Assembly (NCBI GenBank): GCA_964636575.1
Contig: CAZWSE010000103.1
Span: 1 to 11,310 of the forward strand
Reading direction: 5' to 3'
From: CAZWSE01 sp964636575
GTDB taxonomy: Bacteria > Pseudomonadota > Alphaproteobacteria > Rhodobacterales > Rhodobacteraceae
DNA length: 11,310 nucleotides
The notes under the pieces are model-generated. The model made no database searches. It was not told where the DNA came from and saw nothing but the letters and a program-made list of their open reading frames with translations. Below, piece after piece: positions 1 to 7,436 of this stretch (position 1 is its first letter; each line of letters starts with the position of its first letter). The translations under genes were made by a program, and so were the position numbers.

Positions 1-276
1 GAATGGCCCCTTTGGGAAGTCTTTATCCGTGGTCAACACGGGCTGTCCCATCGGCATGTCGGCAGCCTGCATGCGCCTGATGCATCTAAGGCGGTTCAGA
101 ACGCCCGTGACGTCTATACCCGCCGCAACGAAGGTGTTTCGATATGGGTGGTTGAGGCCAACGCGATCACGGCCTCGTCCCCTTCGGACAAAGGCCCGTT
201 GTATGAGCCTTCTGAATCCAAGGTCTACCGGCACCCGACCTTCTTCGACATCCCCGACGACATAGGGGCGATGTAA
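1..276 (+). CDS. paaB: PaaB, 1,2-phenylacetyl-CoA epoxidase subunit (5' partial)
   Basis: This is the C-terminal 91 residues of PaaB, a small non-catalytic subunit of the multicomponent phenylacetyl-CoA epoxidase (PaaABCDE), which converts phenylacetyl-CoA to the ring 1,2-epoxide in the cytoplasm. The reading frame is open from base 1 and begins EWPLWEVFIRG, then shows GLSHRHVGSLHA, YTRRNEGVSIWVVEA and ESKVYRHPTFFDIPD, all hallmark stretches of PaaB. Compared with the roughly 95-residue E. coli protein, only about four N-terminal residues and the start codon lie outside the window. The TAA stop shares its last base with the ATG of paaC (ATGTAATG), so the two are translationally coupled. paaA is expected immediately upstream. 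Identification is from remembered family motifs. Confidence 0.93.
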   Translation, partial: EWPLWEVFIRGQHGLSHRHVGSLHAPDASKAVQNARDVYTRRNEGVSIWVVEANAITASSPSDKGPLYEPSESKVYRHPTFFDIPDDIGAM

Positions 277-1037
277 TGACTAAGGACGAGGCTCTGTTTC
301 AGTTCCTGCTTCGGATGGGCGACAATACCCTGATCTTGGGGCATCGGGTCAGTGAATGGTGCGGCCATGCGCCTGCGCTGGAAGAAGATATCGCACTTGC
401 CAACACGGCGCTTGATCTGATCGGGCAAACCCAGTTCTGGTTGGGGCTAGCCGGGGAGGTCGAAGGCAAGGACCGTGACGCGGACGCACTGGCCTTTCAC
501 CGCGACGCTTGGCACTTTCGCAACGTGTTGCTGGTCGAACAACCCAACGGGGACTTCGGCCAAACCCTGATGCGCCAATGCCTGTTCGATCTGTGGCACA
601 AGCGGATGTTGGGAGAGCTGGTATCATCCACGGATCCCCGCATTGCAGAGATCGCCGAGAAAGCGTTGAAAGAGGTGACCTACCATGTGGAGCGGTCGGC
701 TGACACCGTGATTGCGCTGGGCGACGGGACAGACGAAAGCCACGCAAAGATGCAAGCCGCGCTTGATCTGCTATTTCCCTATGCAGGCGAGATGTTTGCA
801 AGTGACGATGTGGATGCGGCTGTGTCGAAGGCTGGTATCGCCCCTGATCCGGCCAGCTTGCGTGAAGGCTATGATGCAGACCTAAGCGCCGTGATGACCG
901 AGGCCACACTGACCATCCCCGAAGACCGCTTTGCCCATAAAGGCGGCCGCACGGGCGCGCAGCACTCCGAGCATCTGGGCCGCTTGCTGACGGACATGCA
1001 ATGGCTGCAACGGGCCTATCCGGATGCAACGTGGTAG
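276..1037 (+). CDS. paaC: PaaC, 1,2-phenylacetyl-CoA epoxidase structural subunit
   Basis: PaaC (253 aa) is the ferritin-like structural partner of the catalytic PaaA subunit in the phenylacetyl-CoA epoxidase. Length is close to the E. coli protein (about 248 aa). Family stretches visible in order are LGHRVSEWCGHAP near residues 21-33, LLVEQPNGDF near 85-94, KEVTYHVERS near 131-140, and the C-terminal HSEHLGRLLTDMQWLQRAYP. The ATG overlaps the last base of the paaB stop, and a purine-rich AGGGG lies just upstream in paaB. The stop is five bases before paaD. PaaC is known to lack the complete di-iron ligand set and to scaffold PaaA; this is family knowledge. Nothing looks broken. Confidence 0.95.
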   Translation: MTKDEALFQFLLRMGDNTLILGHRVSEWCGHAPALEEDIALANTALDLIGQTQFWLGLAGEVEGKDRDADALAFHRDAWHFRNVLLVEQPNGDFGQTLMRQCLFDLWHKRMLGELVSSTDPRIAEIAEKALKEVTYHVERSADTVIALGDGTDESHAKMQAALDLLFPYAGEMFASDDVDAAVSKAGIAPDPASLREGYDADLSAVMTEATLTIPEDRFAHKGGRTGAQHSEHLGRLLTDMQWLQRAYPDATW

Positions 1038-1042
1038 CAGCC

Positions 1043-1504
1043 ATGACCCGTCCAAGCACTGATCAGATCTGGGACTGGTTGGGCGATGTGCCTGATCCTG
1101 AAATCCCTGCGATATCGTTGACCGATCTTGGGATTATTCGGGACGTGGCCTGGAACGGTGACACACTGCAAATCACCGTCACTCCGACCTATTCCGGCTG
1201 CCCTGCAACGACGATCATCAATCTGGATATTGAAACGGCCCTGCGTGGGCACGGGATCGATAAGCTGGAACTGAAACGCCAACTGTCACCCGCTTGGACG
1301 ACGGACTGGATGACCGACAGCGGCAAAGCCAAACTGGAAGCCTACGGCATTGCACCCCCACGCCCCGCAGGTGGGCCAAGCCGCTGCCCGCGCTGCCACA
1401 GCGAACAGGTCGAAAAACTAAGTCAATTCGGGTCCACCCCTTGCAAAGCCCAATGGCGCTGTCAGGATTGTCTGGAACCGTTTGACTACTTCAAGTGCAT
1501 CTAA
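1043..1504 (+). CDS. paaD: PaaD, MIP18/DUF59 maturation factor of phenylacetyl-CoA epoxidase
   Basis: PaaD (153 aa from this start) belongs to the MIP18/SufT-like DUF59 family and is thought to assist metal-centre assembly of the epoxidase complex. The N-terminal half carries the DUF59 core (DVPDPEIPAISLTDLGII at residues 15-32 and the conserved SGCPAT with Cys53). The C-terminal tail is a zinc-ribbon-like Cys cluster: C115-x2-C118, then C134, C140-x2-C143 and C152. I chose the ATG at 1043, which gives MTRPSTDQIWDWLGDVPDPE, rather than an in-frame ATG at 1001 inside paaC; the extra 14 residues are not family-like. It lies five bases after paaC with no strong Shine-Dalgarno sequence, suggesting translational coupling. 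Confidence 0.92.
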   Translation: MTRPSTDQIWDWLGDVPDPEIPAISLTDLGIIRDVAWNGDTLQITVTPTYSGCPATTIINLDIETALRGHGIDKLELKRQLSPAWTTDWMTDSGKAKLEAYGIAPPRPAGGPSRCPRCHSEQVEKLSQFGSTPCKAQWRCQDCLEPFDYFKCI

Positions 1505-1517
1505 AGAAAGACCGCCC

Positions 1518-2585
1518 GTGGCCCGTTTCCATGACCTAACCGTGACCGAAATTCGCAAAACCATCCGCGACGCTGTTGTAGTGACATTGCAGCCTGCGGA
1601 TGCAAGCGCTTTTGAGTTTACACAAGGCCAATACCTGACTTTCAAACGCGACTTCGACGGGTCTGAGCTGCGCCGCAGCTATTCTATCTGTGCGGGCAAA
1701 GAGGACGGGCTGTTGCAGGTCGGGATCAAACGGGTCGATGGCGGTGCTTTTTCAACATGGGCCAACACCGAACTTCAGGTCGGCGATGTGATGCAGGCGA
1801 TGCCGCCGATGGGTACCTTTTTTACCAAGATCGAGCCGAGCCAGCACAAGCACTATCTGGGCTTTGCGGGCGGGTCAGGGATTACCCCTGTCCTTTCGAT
1901 CCTGAAAACCACTTTGGCCGCTGAACCCGATGCGCGGTTCACGCTGGTCTATGCCAACCGCGGTGTGAACACGATCATGTTCCGCGAAGAGCTGGAAGAT
2001 CTGAAGAACACTTACATGGGTCGCTTCACCGTGATCCATGTGTTGGAAACCGACACGCAAGATATCGACTTGTTCACCGGTCGGGTGACCGAGGAAAAAT
2101 GTGCCCAGCTGTTTGCAAACTGGATCGACATTTCCAGCGTTGATACAGCCTTTATCTGCGGGCCGGAGCCGATGATGCTTGGCATTGTCTCTGCCTTGAA
2201 AGCGCATGGATTGGACGACAAACAGATCAAGTTTGAACTGTTCGCCAGTGGTCAGCCAGGCCGCGCCAAACAAAAGGCACTGTCCGCAAAGGCTGAGACA
2301 CAGAACCTGACGACCGCCACGATCACGCTCGACGGGGCGACCCAGACCATCAGCTTTGCCAAAGATACCAGCGTTCTGGATGCCGCTTTGGACAACGCGA
2401 TGGATGCACCTTTCGCCTGCAAGGCGGGGGTCTGTTCGACCTGCCGCTGCAAGCTGTTGGAAGGCGAAGTCGAAATGCTGACCAACCACGCGCTTGAGGA
2501 CTACGAGGTCGAGAACGGGTATATCCTGTCCTGCCAATCCTACCCGCTGACCGACACGCTGATCGTCGACTACGACACTCACTAA
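1518..2585 (+). CDS. paaE: PaaE, phenylacetyl-CoA epoxidase reductase (FAD, [2Fe-2S])
   Basis: PaaE passes electrons from NADPH through FAD and a plant-type [2Fe-2S] cluster to the epoxidase di-iron site. Domains in order: FAD-binding barrel with RRSYSI (residues 52-57); NAD(P)-binding domain with GFAGGSGITP (115-124) and CGPEPMM (214-220); C-terminal ferredoxin domain with C301-x4-C306-x2-C309 and C339. I chose the GTG at 1518, which gives MARFHDLTVTEIRKT and 355 aa; this matches the N-terminus and length of E. coli PaaE (MTTFHSLTV, about 356 aa) and has a purine-rich AAAGAAAG at 1503-1510. An in-frame ATG at 1482, inside paaD, would add 12 unlikely residues. It sits 13 bases after paaD and 24 before paaZ. 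Confidence 0.94.
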   Translation: MARFHDLTVTEIRKTIRDAVVVTLQPADASAFEFTQGQYLTFKRDFDGSELRRSYSICAGKEDGLLQVGIKRVDGGAFSTWANTELQVGDVMQAMPPMGTFFTKIEPSQHKHYLGFAGGSGITPVLSILKTTLAAEPDARFTLVYANRGVNTIMFREELEDLKNTYMGRFTVIHVLETDTQDIDLFTGRVTEEKCAQLFANWIDISSVDTAFICGPEPMMLGIVSALKAHGLDDKQIKFELFASGQPGRAKQKALSAKAETQNLTTATITLDGATQTISFAKDTSVLDAALDNAMDAPFACKAGVCSTCRCKLLEGEVEMLTNHALEDYEVENGYILSCQSYPLTDTLIVDYDTH

Positions 2586-2609
2586 GCCCTGACCAACAAA
2601 GGACGTCCC

Positions 2610-4622
2610 ATGACCCTGCAACCCATCAAAAGCTTCGCGGCAGGCCAATGGATTGCCCCCGACAGCAGCGCCCGCCCTATTGCAGATGCGGTCACGGGCG
2701 ACGTCTTTGCACAGGCGGGCAATGCAGGTTTGGATGCGCAAGCCATGTTAGATCATGCACGGACCAAAGGCGGCCCAAACTTACGCGCGATGGGCTTTCA
2801 TGACCGCGCCAAAATGATCAAAGCCCTTGCGACCCATTTGGGGCAGCACAAAGACGCGCTCTATGATTTGTCCTTTCGCACGGGCGCCACGCAGAAAGAC
2901 CACCTGATCGACATTGATGGCGGTATCGGCACAATGTTTGTCTTCGCCTCTAAAGGACGACGCGAAATGCCGGACGGGCATGTCTATGTTGACGGCGATG
3001 TGGAACAGCTTTCGCGCAATGGCACCTTCCTTGGGCAGCACATTTGCACACCGCTGCAAGGGGTGGCCGTGCATATCAATGCCTTCAACTTTCCGGTTTG
3101 GGGGATGCTTGAAAAACTGGCCCCGACCCTTCTGGCTGGCGTGCCTGCCATTGTGAAACCGGCCACAGCGTCCTGCTATGTGACGGAGCTTGCGGTGCAG
3201 ATCATGCTGTCCTCGGGGATACTGCCCGAAGGCGCCTTGCAACTGGTTAGTGGCGGCTTGGGAGATATGCTTGACCATTTGACGATGCAGGATGTGGTCA
3301 GCTTCACAGGCTCTGCGGCGACTGCGCTAATGCTGCGGTCTGCGCCCCATATTCTGGAAACGGGTGTCCGGTTTGTGGCCGAACAAGACAGTCTGAACGC
3401 ATCGATCTTGGGGGCGGATGCCGTGCAAGGCACGCCCGAATTCGATCTGTTCGTCAAAGAAGTCCACCGTGAGATGACGACCAAGGCAGGTCAGAAATGT
3501 ACCGCCATTCGGCGGATCATGGTGCCGGATGCGCTTGTGGGGCCTGTGGCGGATGCTCTGTCTGACCGGCTCAGCAAAACGATTGTCGGCGACCCGCGCG
3601 ATGCAGCAACGGGCATGGGCGCATTGGTCTCAGCAGGCCAAAAGGCGGATGTACTGGAAAAAGCCACGACCTTAGCGACCGAGGCGACCTGCGTTTTCGG
3701 AGACATGGACGCCTACGCAGGCAAAGGGGCTTTCGTATCGCCCTTGTTGTTCCGCTGTGACACCCCCGACACCGCGACACGCATCCATGACACCGAAGCC
3801 TTCGGGCCTGTTTCAACCATCATGGGGTACAGAGACACAGATCATGCGATTGAGTTGGTCAACCGTGGGCAGGGCAGCTTAGTGGCATCGGTTATCACCC
3901 ATGACACCGATTTTGCAAAAGAAGTGACCTTGGGGGCAGCGGCCTATCACGGCAGGCTTTACTTCAACGACCGTACGTCCATGAGCGAATCCACCGGCCA
4001 CGGGTCGCCCTTGCCGCACATGGTGCACGGTGGTCCGGGACGGGCTGGCGGCGGTGAGGAACTCGGCGGGGTGCGCGGTGTGATGCACTACATGCAACGG
4101 ACAGCGATCCAAGGCAGCCCTGATATGCTAAGCGCGATCACGGGGCAATACGTGGCGGGCGCAACCCAGACCAAAGGGCCAGCGCATCCCTTCACACGAC
4201 GGTTCAATGAGCTGTCGATTGGGGAAACGCTGAACTCGCCCGCGCGTGTCGTGACGATGGACGATATCGAAACCTTCGCGCACTTCACCGGCGATACATT
4301 CTACGCGCACATGGACGACGCTGCGGCCAAACGAAACCCGTTCTTTCCGGGACGTGTCGCGCATGGATACCTGTTGCTATCCTTCGCGGCGGGTCTGTTT
4401 GTGGAACCCAACGAAGGGCCGGTGCTGGCCAACACAGGGCTGGAAGACCTGCGGTTCATGAAACCGGTTGAGGCTGGATCAGCGATCAAGGTGCACCTGA
4501 CAGTGAAACGCAAAACCCGCCGTACCGATGACTACGGAGAGGTCCGTTGGGCCGTGCGCCTCACAGATCAAGAGGATGAGGCCGTCGCTGAATACACCTT
4601 GCTGACGATGAACGCTTACTAG
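2610..4622 (+). CDS. paaZ: PaaZ, bifunctional oxepin-CoA hydrolase / semialdehyde dehydrogenase
   Basis: PaaZ opens oxepin-CoA hydrolytically and oxidises the resulting semialdehyde to 3-oxo-5,6-dehydrosuberyl-CoA. The 670 residues compare with about 681 in E. coli. An aldehyde dehydrogenase domain fills roughly residues 1-510, with VHINAFNFPVWG (153-164), VSFTGS (230-235), the general-base Glu258 (FVAEQDSLN) and nucleophile Cys297 (AGQKCTAIRR). A MaoC-like (R)-hydratase domain follows from about 528, with the catalytic Asp562 and His567 in GDTFYAHMD and the FFPGRVAHGYLLLS stretch at 578-591. Both active sites are intact. AAAGGA at 2598-2603 is a good ribosome-binding site six bases before the ATG. 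It is the last paa gene seen here; no clear terminator follows. Confidence 0.96.
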   Translation: MTLQPIKSFAAGQWIAPDSSARPIADAVTGDVFAQAGNAGLDAQAMLDHARTKGGPNLRAMGFHDRAKMIKALATHLGQHKDALYDLSFRTGATQKDHLIDIDGGIGTMFVFASKGRREMPDGHVYVDGDVEQLSRNGTFLGQHICTPLQGVAVHINAFNFPVWGMLEKLAPTLLAGVPAIVKPATASCYVTELAVQIMLSSGILPEGALQLVSGGLGDMLDHLTMQDVVSFTGSAATALMLRSAPHILETGVRFVAEQDSLNASILGADAVQGTPEFDLFVKEVHREMTTKAGQKCTAIRRIMVPDALVGPVADALSDRLSKTIVGDPRDAATGMGALVSAGQKADVLEKATTLATEATCVFGDMDAYAGKGAFVSPLLFRCDTPDTATRIHDTEAFGPVSTIMGYRDTDHAIELVNRGQGSLVASVITHDTDFAKEVTLGAAAYHGRLYFNDRTSMSESTGHGSPLPHMVHGGPGRAGGGEELGGVRGVMHYMQRTAIQGSPDMLSAITGQYVAGATQTKGPAHPFTRRFNELSIGETLNSPARVVTMDDIETFAHFTGDTFYAHMDDAAAKRNPFFPGRVAHGYLLLSFAAGLFVEPNEGPVLANTGLEDLRFMKPVEAGSAIKVHLTVKRKTRRTDDYGEVRWAVRLTDQEDEAVAEYTLLTMNAY

Positions 4623-4662
4623 GCAATCGCCGCGGCACCGATATATTTCAAGTATAAAGTAA

Positions 4663-4691
4663 TTGATTGTGACGGGCCTTGGCCCTAGCTT
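4663..4691 (+). promoter_or_regulatory. Candidate promoter with spacer palindrome upstream of kynU
   Basis: TTGATT (4663-4668) and TAGCTT (4686-4691) are separated by exactly 17 bases, an acceptable sigma-70-like arrangement. An AT-rich stretch lies just upstream (4641-4662), and the kynU ATG is 37 bases downstream of the -10 element. The last 12 bases of the spacer, 4674-4685, form a perfect inverted repeat GGGCC-TT-GGCCC, a common position for a repressor or activator operator. The rest of the 4623-4728 spacer shows no ORF. The promoter call is inference; both hexamers are imperfect. Confidence 0.35.
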
Positions 4692-4728
4692 TCAATGCAA
4701 GCACAGATGACCCCAAAGGACCAACCCC

Positions 4729-5922
4729 ATGTCGCACCCTACTTACCGTCCAGAGCTGTTCGAGCTTCCTGATGATGTCATCTATCTCGATGGGAACTCT
4801 CTCGGGCCGCTGCCGAAATCTGTGCCAGCGCGGGTGTCCGACGCCGTTCATACCGAATGGGGACAAATGCTGGTGCGCGGGTGGAACAAAGCCGGTTGGT
4901 TTGAAATGGCAGACCGGATTGCGGGCAAACTGGCCCCATTGATCGGGGCTGACCCTGCATCCGTGGCAGTTTGCGATTCAACATCTATCAACCTGTTCAA
5001 AGTCCTCAGCGCCGCCCTGACCCTGAACCCTGACCGCCGCGTGATCTTGTCGGATAAAATGAACTTCCCAACAGATTTGTACATGGCGCAAGGCTTGGTT
5101 CAGTTCAAAGGGGACGGGTACGAGGTGAAAGCCCTGCCATCGGACCAAGTCGAAGACGCGATTGATAACAGTGTGGCCGTTCTGATGCTGACCCAAGTCG
5201 ATTACCGCACAGGCGCACGGCGCGACATGAAAGCGCTGACCGCCAAAGCCCATGCAGCGGGGGCATTGGTGATTTGGGATCTGGCCCATTCGGCAGGGGC
5301 TTTTCCTGTGCACCTTGACGAGTGCAACGCTGATTTTGCAATTGGTTGCGGGTACAAGTTTCTGAACGGCGGACCGGGTGCGCCCGCGTTTTGCTATGTG
5401 AATGGAAAGCACCTTAGACAGGTAAACCCCGCGCTGTCGGGGTGGATCGGGCACAAAGCGCCGTTCGACTTTTCTTCTGACTATGAACCCGCTGACGGGA
5501 TTGACCGGATGAAGGTCGGCACGCCGCCTATCCTGACCATGACCGCGACCGATACGGCGATGGACATCTTCGCGGACGTCGACATGGACCAGTTGCGCAG
5601 CGACAGCCAGATGCTGGTTGATCACATGATTGCAGAAGTAGAAGCGCGCTGCCCCGACCTGACGCTTGCCACGCCGCGCGATGCGGATGTGCGCGGAAGC
5701 CAAGTGTCCTTCCGGCACGAACATGGCTACGCGATCATGCAGGCCCTGATTGCCCAAGGCGTGATCGGCGATTTCCGCGCGCCCGACATTTTGCGGTTCG
5801 GGATCACGCCGCTTTATCTGTCCAAAGACGACATCACCCGTGGTGCCGAAATACTGGAACGGATCATGCAAGACCGGCTGTGGGACACGCCCGAATTCCA
5901 TACTCGCGCCAAGGTGACCTGA
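4729..5922 (+). CDS. kynU: Kynureninase
   Basis: Kynureninase (397 aa) is a PLP enzyme cleaving L-kynurenine (or 3-hydroxykynurenine) to anthranilate (or 3-hydroxyanthranilate) plus alanine, a step in tryptophan catabolism. Family signatures: YLDGNSLGPLP (19-29), GWNKAGWFEMADRIAGKLAPLIGA (51-74), VCDSTSINLFK (81-91), TQVDYRTG (155-162), the cofactor-contacting Asp184 in IWDLAHSAGAFPV, and the PLP Schiff-base Lys210 in GCGYKFLNGGPGAP. Length is typical of bacterial KynU. AAAGGA at 4715-4720 sits eight bases before the ATG. No tryptophan dioxygenase (kynA) or formamidase (kynB) is visible, so the substrate must come from genes elsewhere or from outside the cell. A short-chain dehydrogenase follows after one base. 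Confidence 0.95.
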   Translation: MSHPTYRPELFELPDDVIYLDGNSLGPLPKSVPARVSDAVHTEWGQMLVRGWNKAGWFEMADRIAGKLAPLIGADPASVAVCDSTSINLFKVLSAALTLNPDRRVILSDKMNFPTDLYMAQGLVQFKGDGYEVKALPSDQVEDAIDNSVAVLMLTQVDYRTGARRDMKALTAKAHAAGALVIWDLAHSAGAFPVHLDECNADFAIGCGYKFLNGGPGAPAFCYVNGKHLRQVNPALSGWIGHKAPFDFSSDYEPADGIDRMKVGTPPILTMTATDTAMDIFADVDMDQLRSDSQMLVDHMIAEVEARCPDLTLATPRDADVRGSQVSFRHEHGYAIMQALIAQGVIGDFRAPDILRFGITPLYLSKDDITRGAEILERIMQDRLWDTPEFHTRAKVT

Positions 5923-5923
5923 T

Positions 5924-6643
5924 ATGCGCATAGCAGTTGTCACTGGGGCCGCTGGCGGTATGGGACGGGCGATTACGGCCAAGCTGATCGCAGATGGGTT
6001 GCATGTTGTGGGGCTCGATCTCGACGAAGCCGGACTGGCGGATATGGCAGGCGACGGGTTCACGGGAATGGCTGTTGATTTGACGGATGCCAGCGCCATT
6101 TCAGACACATTTGGGCGGATTAGGGTCGAATTTGGCGGCATAGACGGGTTGGTCAACAACGCAGGCACCTGTTTCATGTCAGAGTTTCCAAGCATCCCCG
6201 AAGATGAGTTTGAACAGCAGATGGCATTGAATTTCTCGGGCGCATTTCATTGTTGTCAGGCGGCGGTTCCGATGATGTTGAAACGGGACGGGGTGAAGAA
6301 AATCGTCAACATTTCCTCCAACGGGGCCTATAACTTCGACGTCTTTGACCCGCCGCATTATAGGGCATCGAAAGCGGCCCTAGACACGCTGACAAAGGAT
6401 CTGGCGCGCCGATATGCGCGGGACAAAATCGCCGTCAATTCGATTGCCCCTGCGATGACAGAAACGCCGTTGTTTGGGGTGGTCAGCCAAGAGGTGCTGG
6501 ATAAAGCCATCGCGCAAATGCCGCATGGCCATGCGATGCAACCCGAACAAATCGCCGCTTGGGTGTCGTTTCTGATGTCCCCTGCGGGCGATGTCAGCAG
6601 CGGGAACGTCATTATTCTGAACCAAGGGCGTGACGTCCGCTAA
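5924..6643 (+). CDS. Classical short-chain dehydrogenase/reductase (SDR)
   Basis: This is a 239-residue classical SDR with a Rossmann fold. Seen are the cofactor loop TGAAGGMG (residues 7-14), VNNAG (77-81), NISS (129-132, probable catalytic Ser), and the YxxxK pair Tyr146/Lys150 in HYRASKAAL. An acidic residue (Asp32) at the end of the second beta-strand suggests NAD(H) rather than NADP(H); this is inference. The start is one base after the kynU TGA, and AAGGTGA inside the kynU end (5911-5917) is its ribosome-binding site, so the two are co-translated. The substrate is unknown: SDRs of this type include FabG-like reductases and cis-dihydrodiol dehydrogenases such as EntA. Its stop codon overlaps that of the convergent hydrolase gene. 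Confidence 0.88.
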   Translation: MRIAVVTGAAGGMGRAITAKLIADGLHVVGLDLDEAGLADMAGDGFTGMAVDLTDASAISDTFGRIRVEFGGIDGLVNNAGTCFMSEFPSIPEDEFEQQMALNFSGAFHCCQAAVPMMLKRDGVKKIVNISSNGAYNFDVFDPPHYRASKAALDTLTKDLARRYARDKIAVNSIAPAMTETPLFGVVSQEVLDKAIAQMPHGHAMQPEQIAAWVSFLMSPAGDVSSGNVIILNQGRDVR

Positions 6644-7398
6644 CTGTAAAACGCAGGCGCCTTGCGCAGGGTCGGCCATTGCTCGGGCGAGTGGCCGTAG
6701 ATCACGAAAGCGCCTGTTTGATCGGCCAAAGCCATCAACCGCTGCGCGTGATGCAAACCTTGTTCTGCATCCCACGACCCTTCAAACCGCTCGTCAATCT
6801 CGGCGGGGCGCGAGATTGCATCGCTGGTCAGCAAAACAGACCCTAATTCAGGCAAATTGAGCCAAAACGCCAGTTGACCGGGCGCATGGCCAGGGGTCAG
6901 AAACACCTTGAAATCTGGCCCAATCTCAACATCACCCTCAACAATCACATAGTCTCTGTCCGGCCAATCATAGGGCTGCACATCGCCCCAATACATCGGC
7001 TTTGGCAAAGCCCGTTCTGGGGCAGAAATCAACATTGGCGCGTGCATAAAATCGTTGATCCCGCCCATGTGATCGATGTGCGTATGGGTCAAGATAAAAA
7101 GATCAACGTCAGATGGTGCCTTGCCCATCAAAGCCAGCTGTGGGGTCGGTTGGTGTTGTGGACCAAGGTCAAGCACTTGCCCGAAGGCACCCAATTTGTC
7201 CTCAAGCGACGCGGCCTCAACATCGCCCACGTACTTCACCGGAAACCCTGAATCGATCAGCACCGTTTCACCCGCATCGGTTTCAATCATGAACCCGTTG
7301 ATGCCGATGACGCGCCCGTTGGCGTGCACCTGAAACAGGCCAAAGTCCAAAACAGCCAGCTTTACAGGGCGGCCTTTCAAGATCCGGTGCGTTTGCAT
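6640..7398 (-). CDS. MBL-fold hydrolase, N-acyl homoserine lactonase-like
   Basis: This 252-residue cytoplasmic protein is a metallo-beta-lactamase-fold hydrolase of the AHL lactonase type. The di-zinc ligand set is complete: His105, His107, Asp109, His110 (HTHIDHMGG), His171 (TPGHAPGQL), Asp193 (LLTSDAI) and His236 (IYGHSPEQW). These align almost number for number with AiiA (H104, H106, D108, H109, H169, D191, H235). The residue matching AiiA Tyr194 is Ser196 here, so lactone specificity is uncertain; another lactone or ester substrate is possible. I chose the ATG at 7398 because AAAGGA lies 10 bases upstream on the minus strand and the protein then begins MQTHRILKGRPVKL. A longer version to 7518 would overlap the divergent aminotransferase. 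If it is a lactonase it would quench or tune acyl-homoserine lactone signals. Confidence 0.85.
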   Translation of the reverse strand: MQTHRILKGRPVKLAVLDFGLFQVHANGRVIGINGFMIETDAGETVLIDSGFPVKYVGDVEAASLEDKLGAFGQVLDLGPQHQPTPQLALMGKAPSDVDLFILTHTHIDHMGGINDFMHAPMLISAPERALPKPMYWGDVQPYDWPDRDYVIVEGDVEIGPDFKVFLTPGHAPGQLAFWLNLPELGSVLLTSDAISRPAEIDERFEGSWDAEQGLHHAQRLMALADQTGAFVIYGHSPEQWPTLRKAPAFYS

Positions 7399-7436
7399 CT
7401 CTGGACTGTCCTTTCGCTTGGTGCTCAACTGTCTCC

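Noticed and set aside
29..265. A 78-codon plus-strand frame over paaB
   Set aside because: Out of frame with the clearly conserved PaaB reading and without recognisable motifs.
1875..2741. A 288-codon minus-strand open frame opposite paaE and paaZ
   Set aside because: Antisense shadow of two genes with intact catalytic motifs; its residues look like translated reverse codons with no domain.
4629..4636. GCCGCGGC palindrome just after paaZ as a terminator
   Set aside because: No loop and no following T-run; not a credible intrinsic terminator.
4978..6195. A 405-codon open frame on the minus strand opposite kynU and the SDR
   Set aside because: It lies wholly antisense to two well-recognised genes, shows no familiar domain, and long antisense frames are common in GC-rich DNA.
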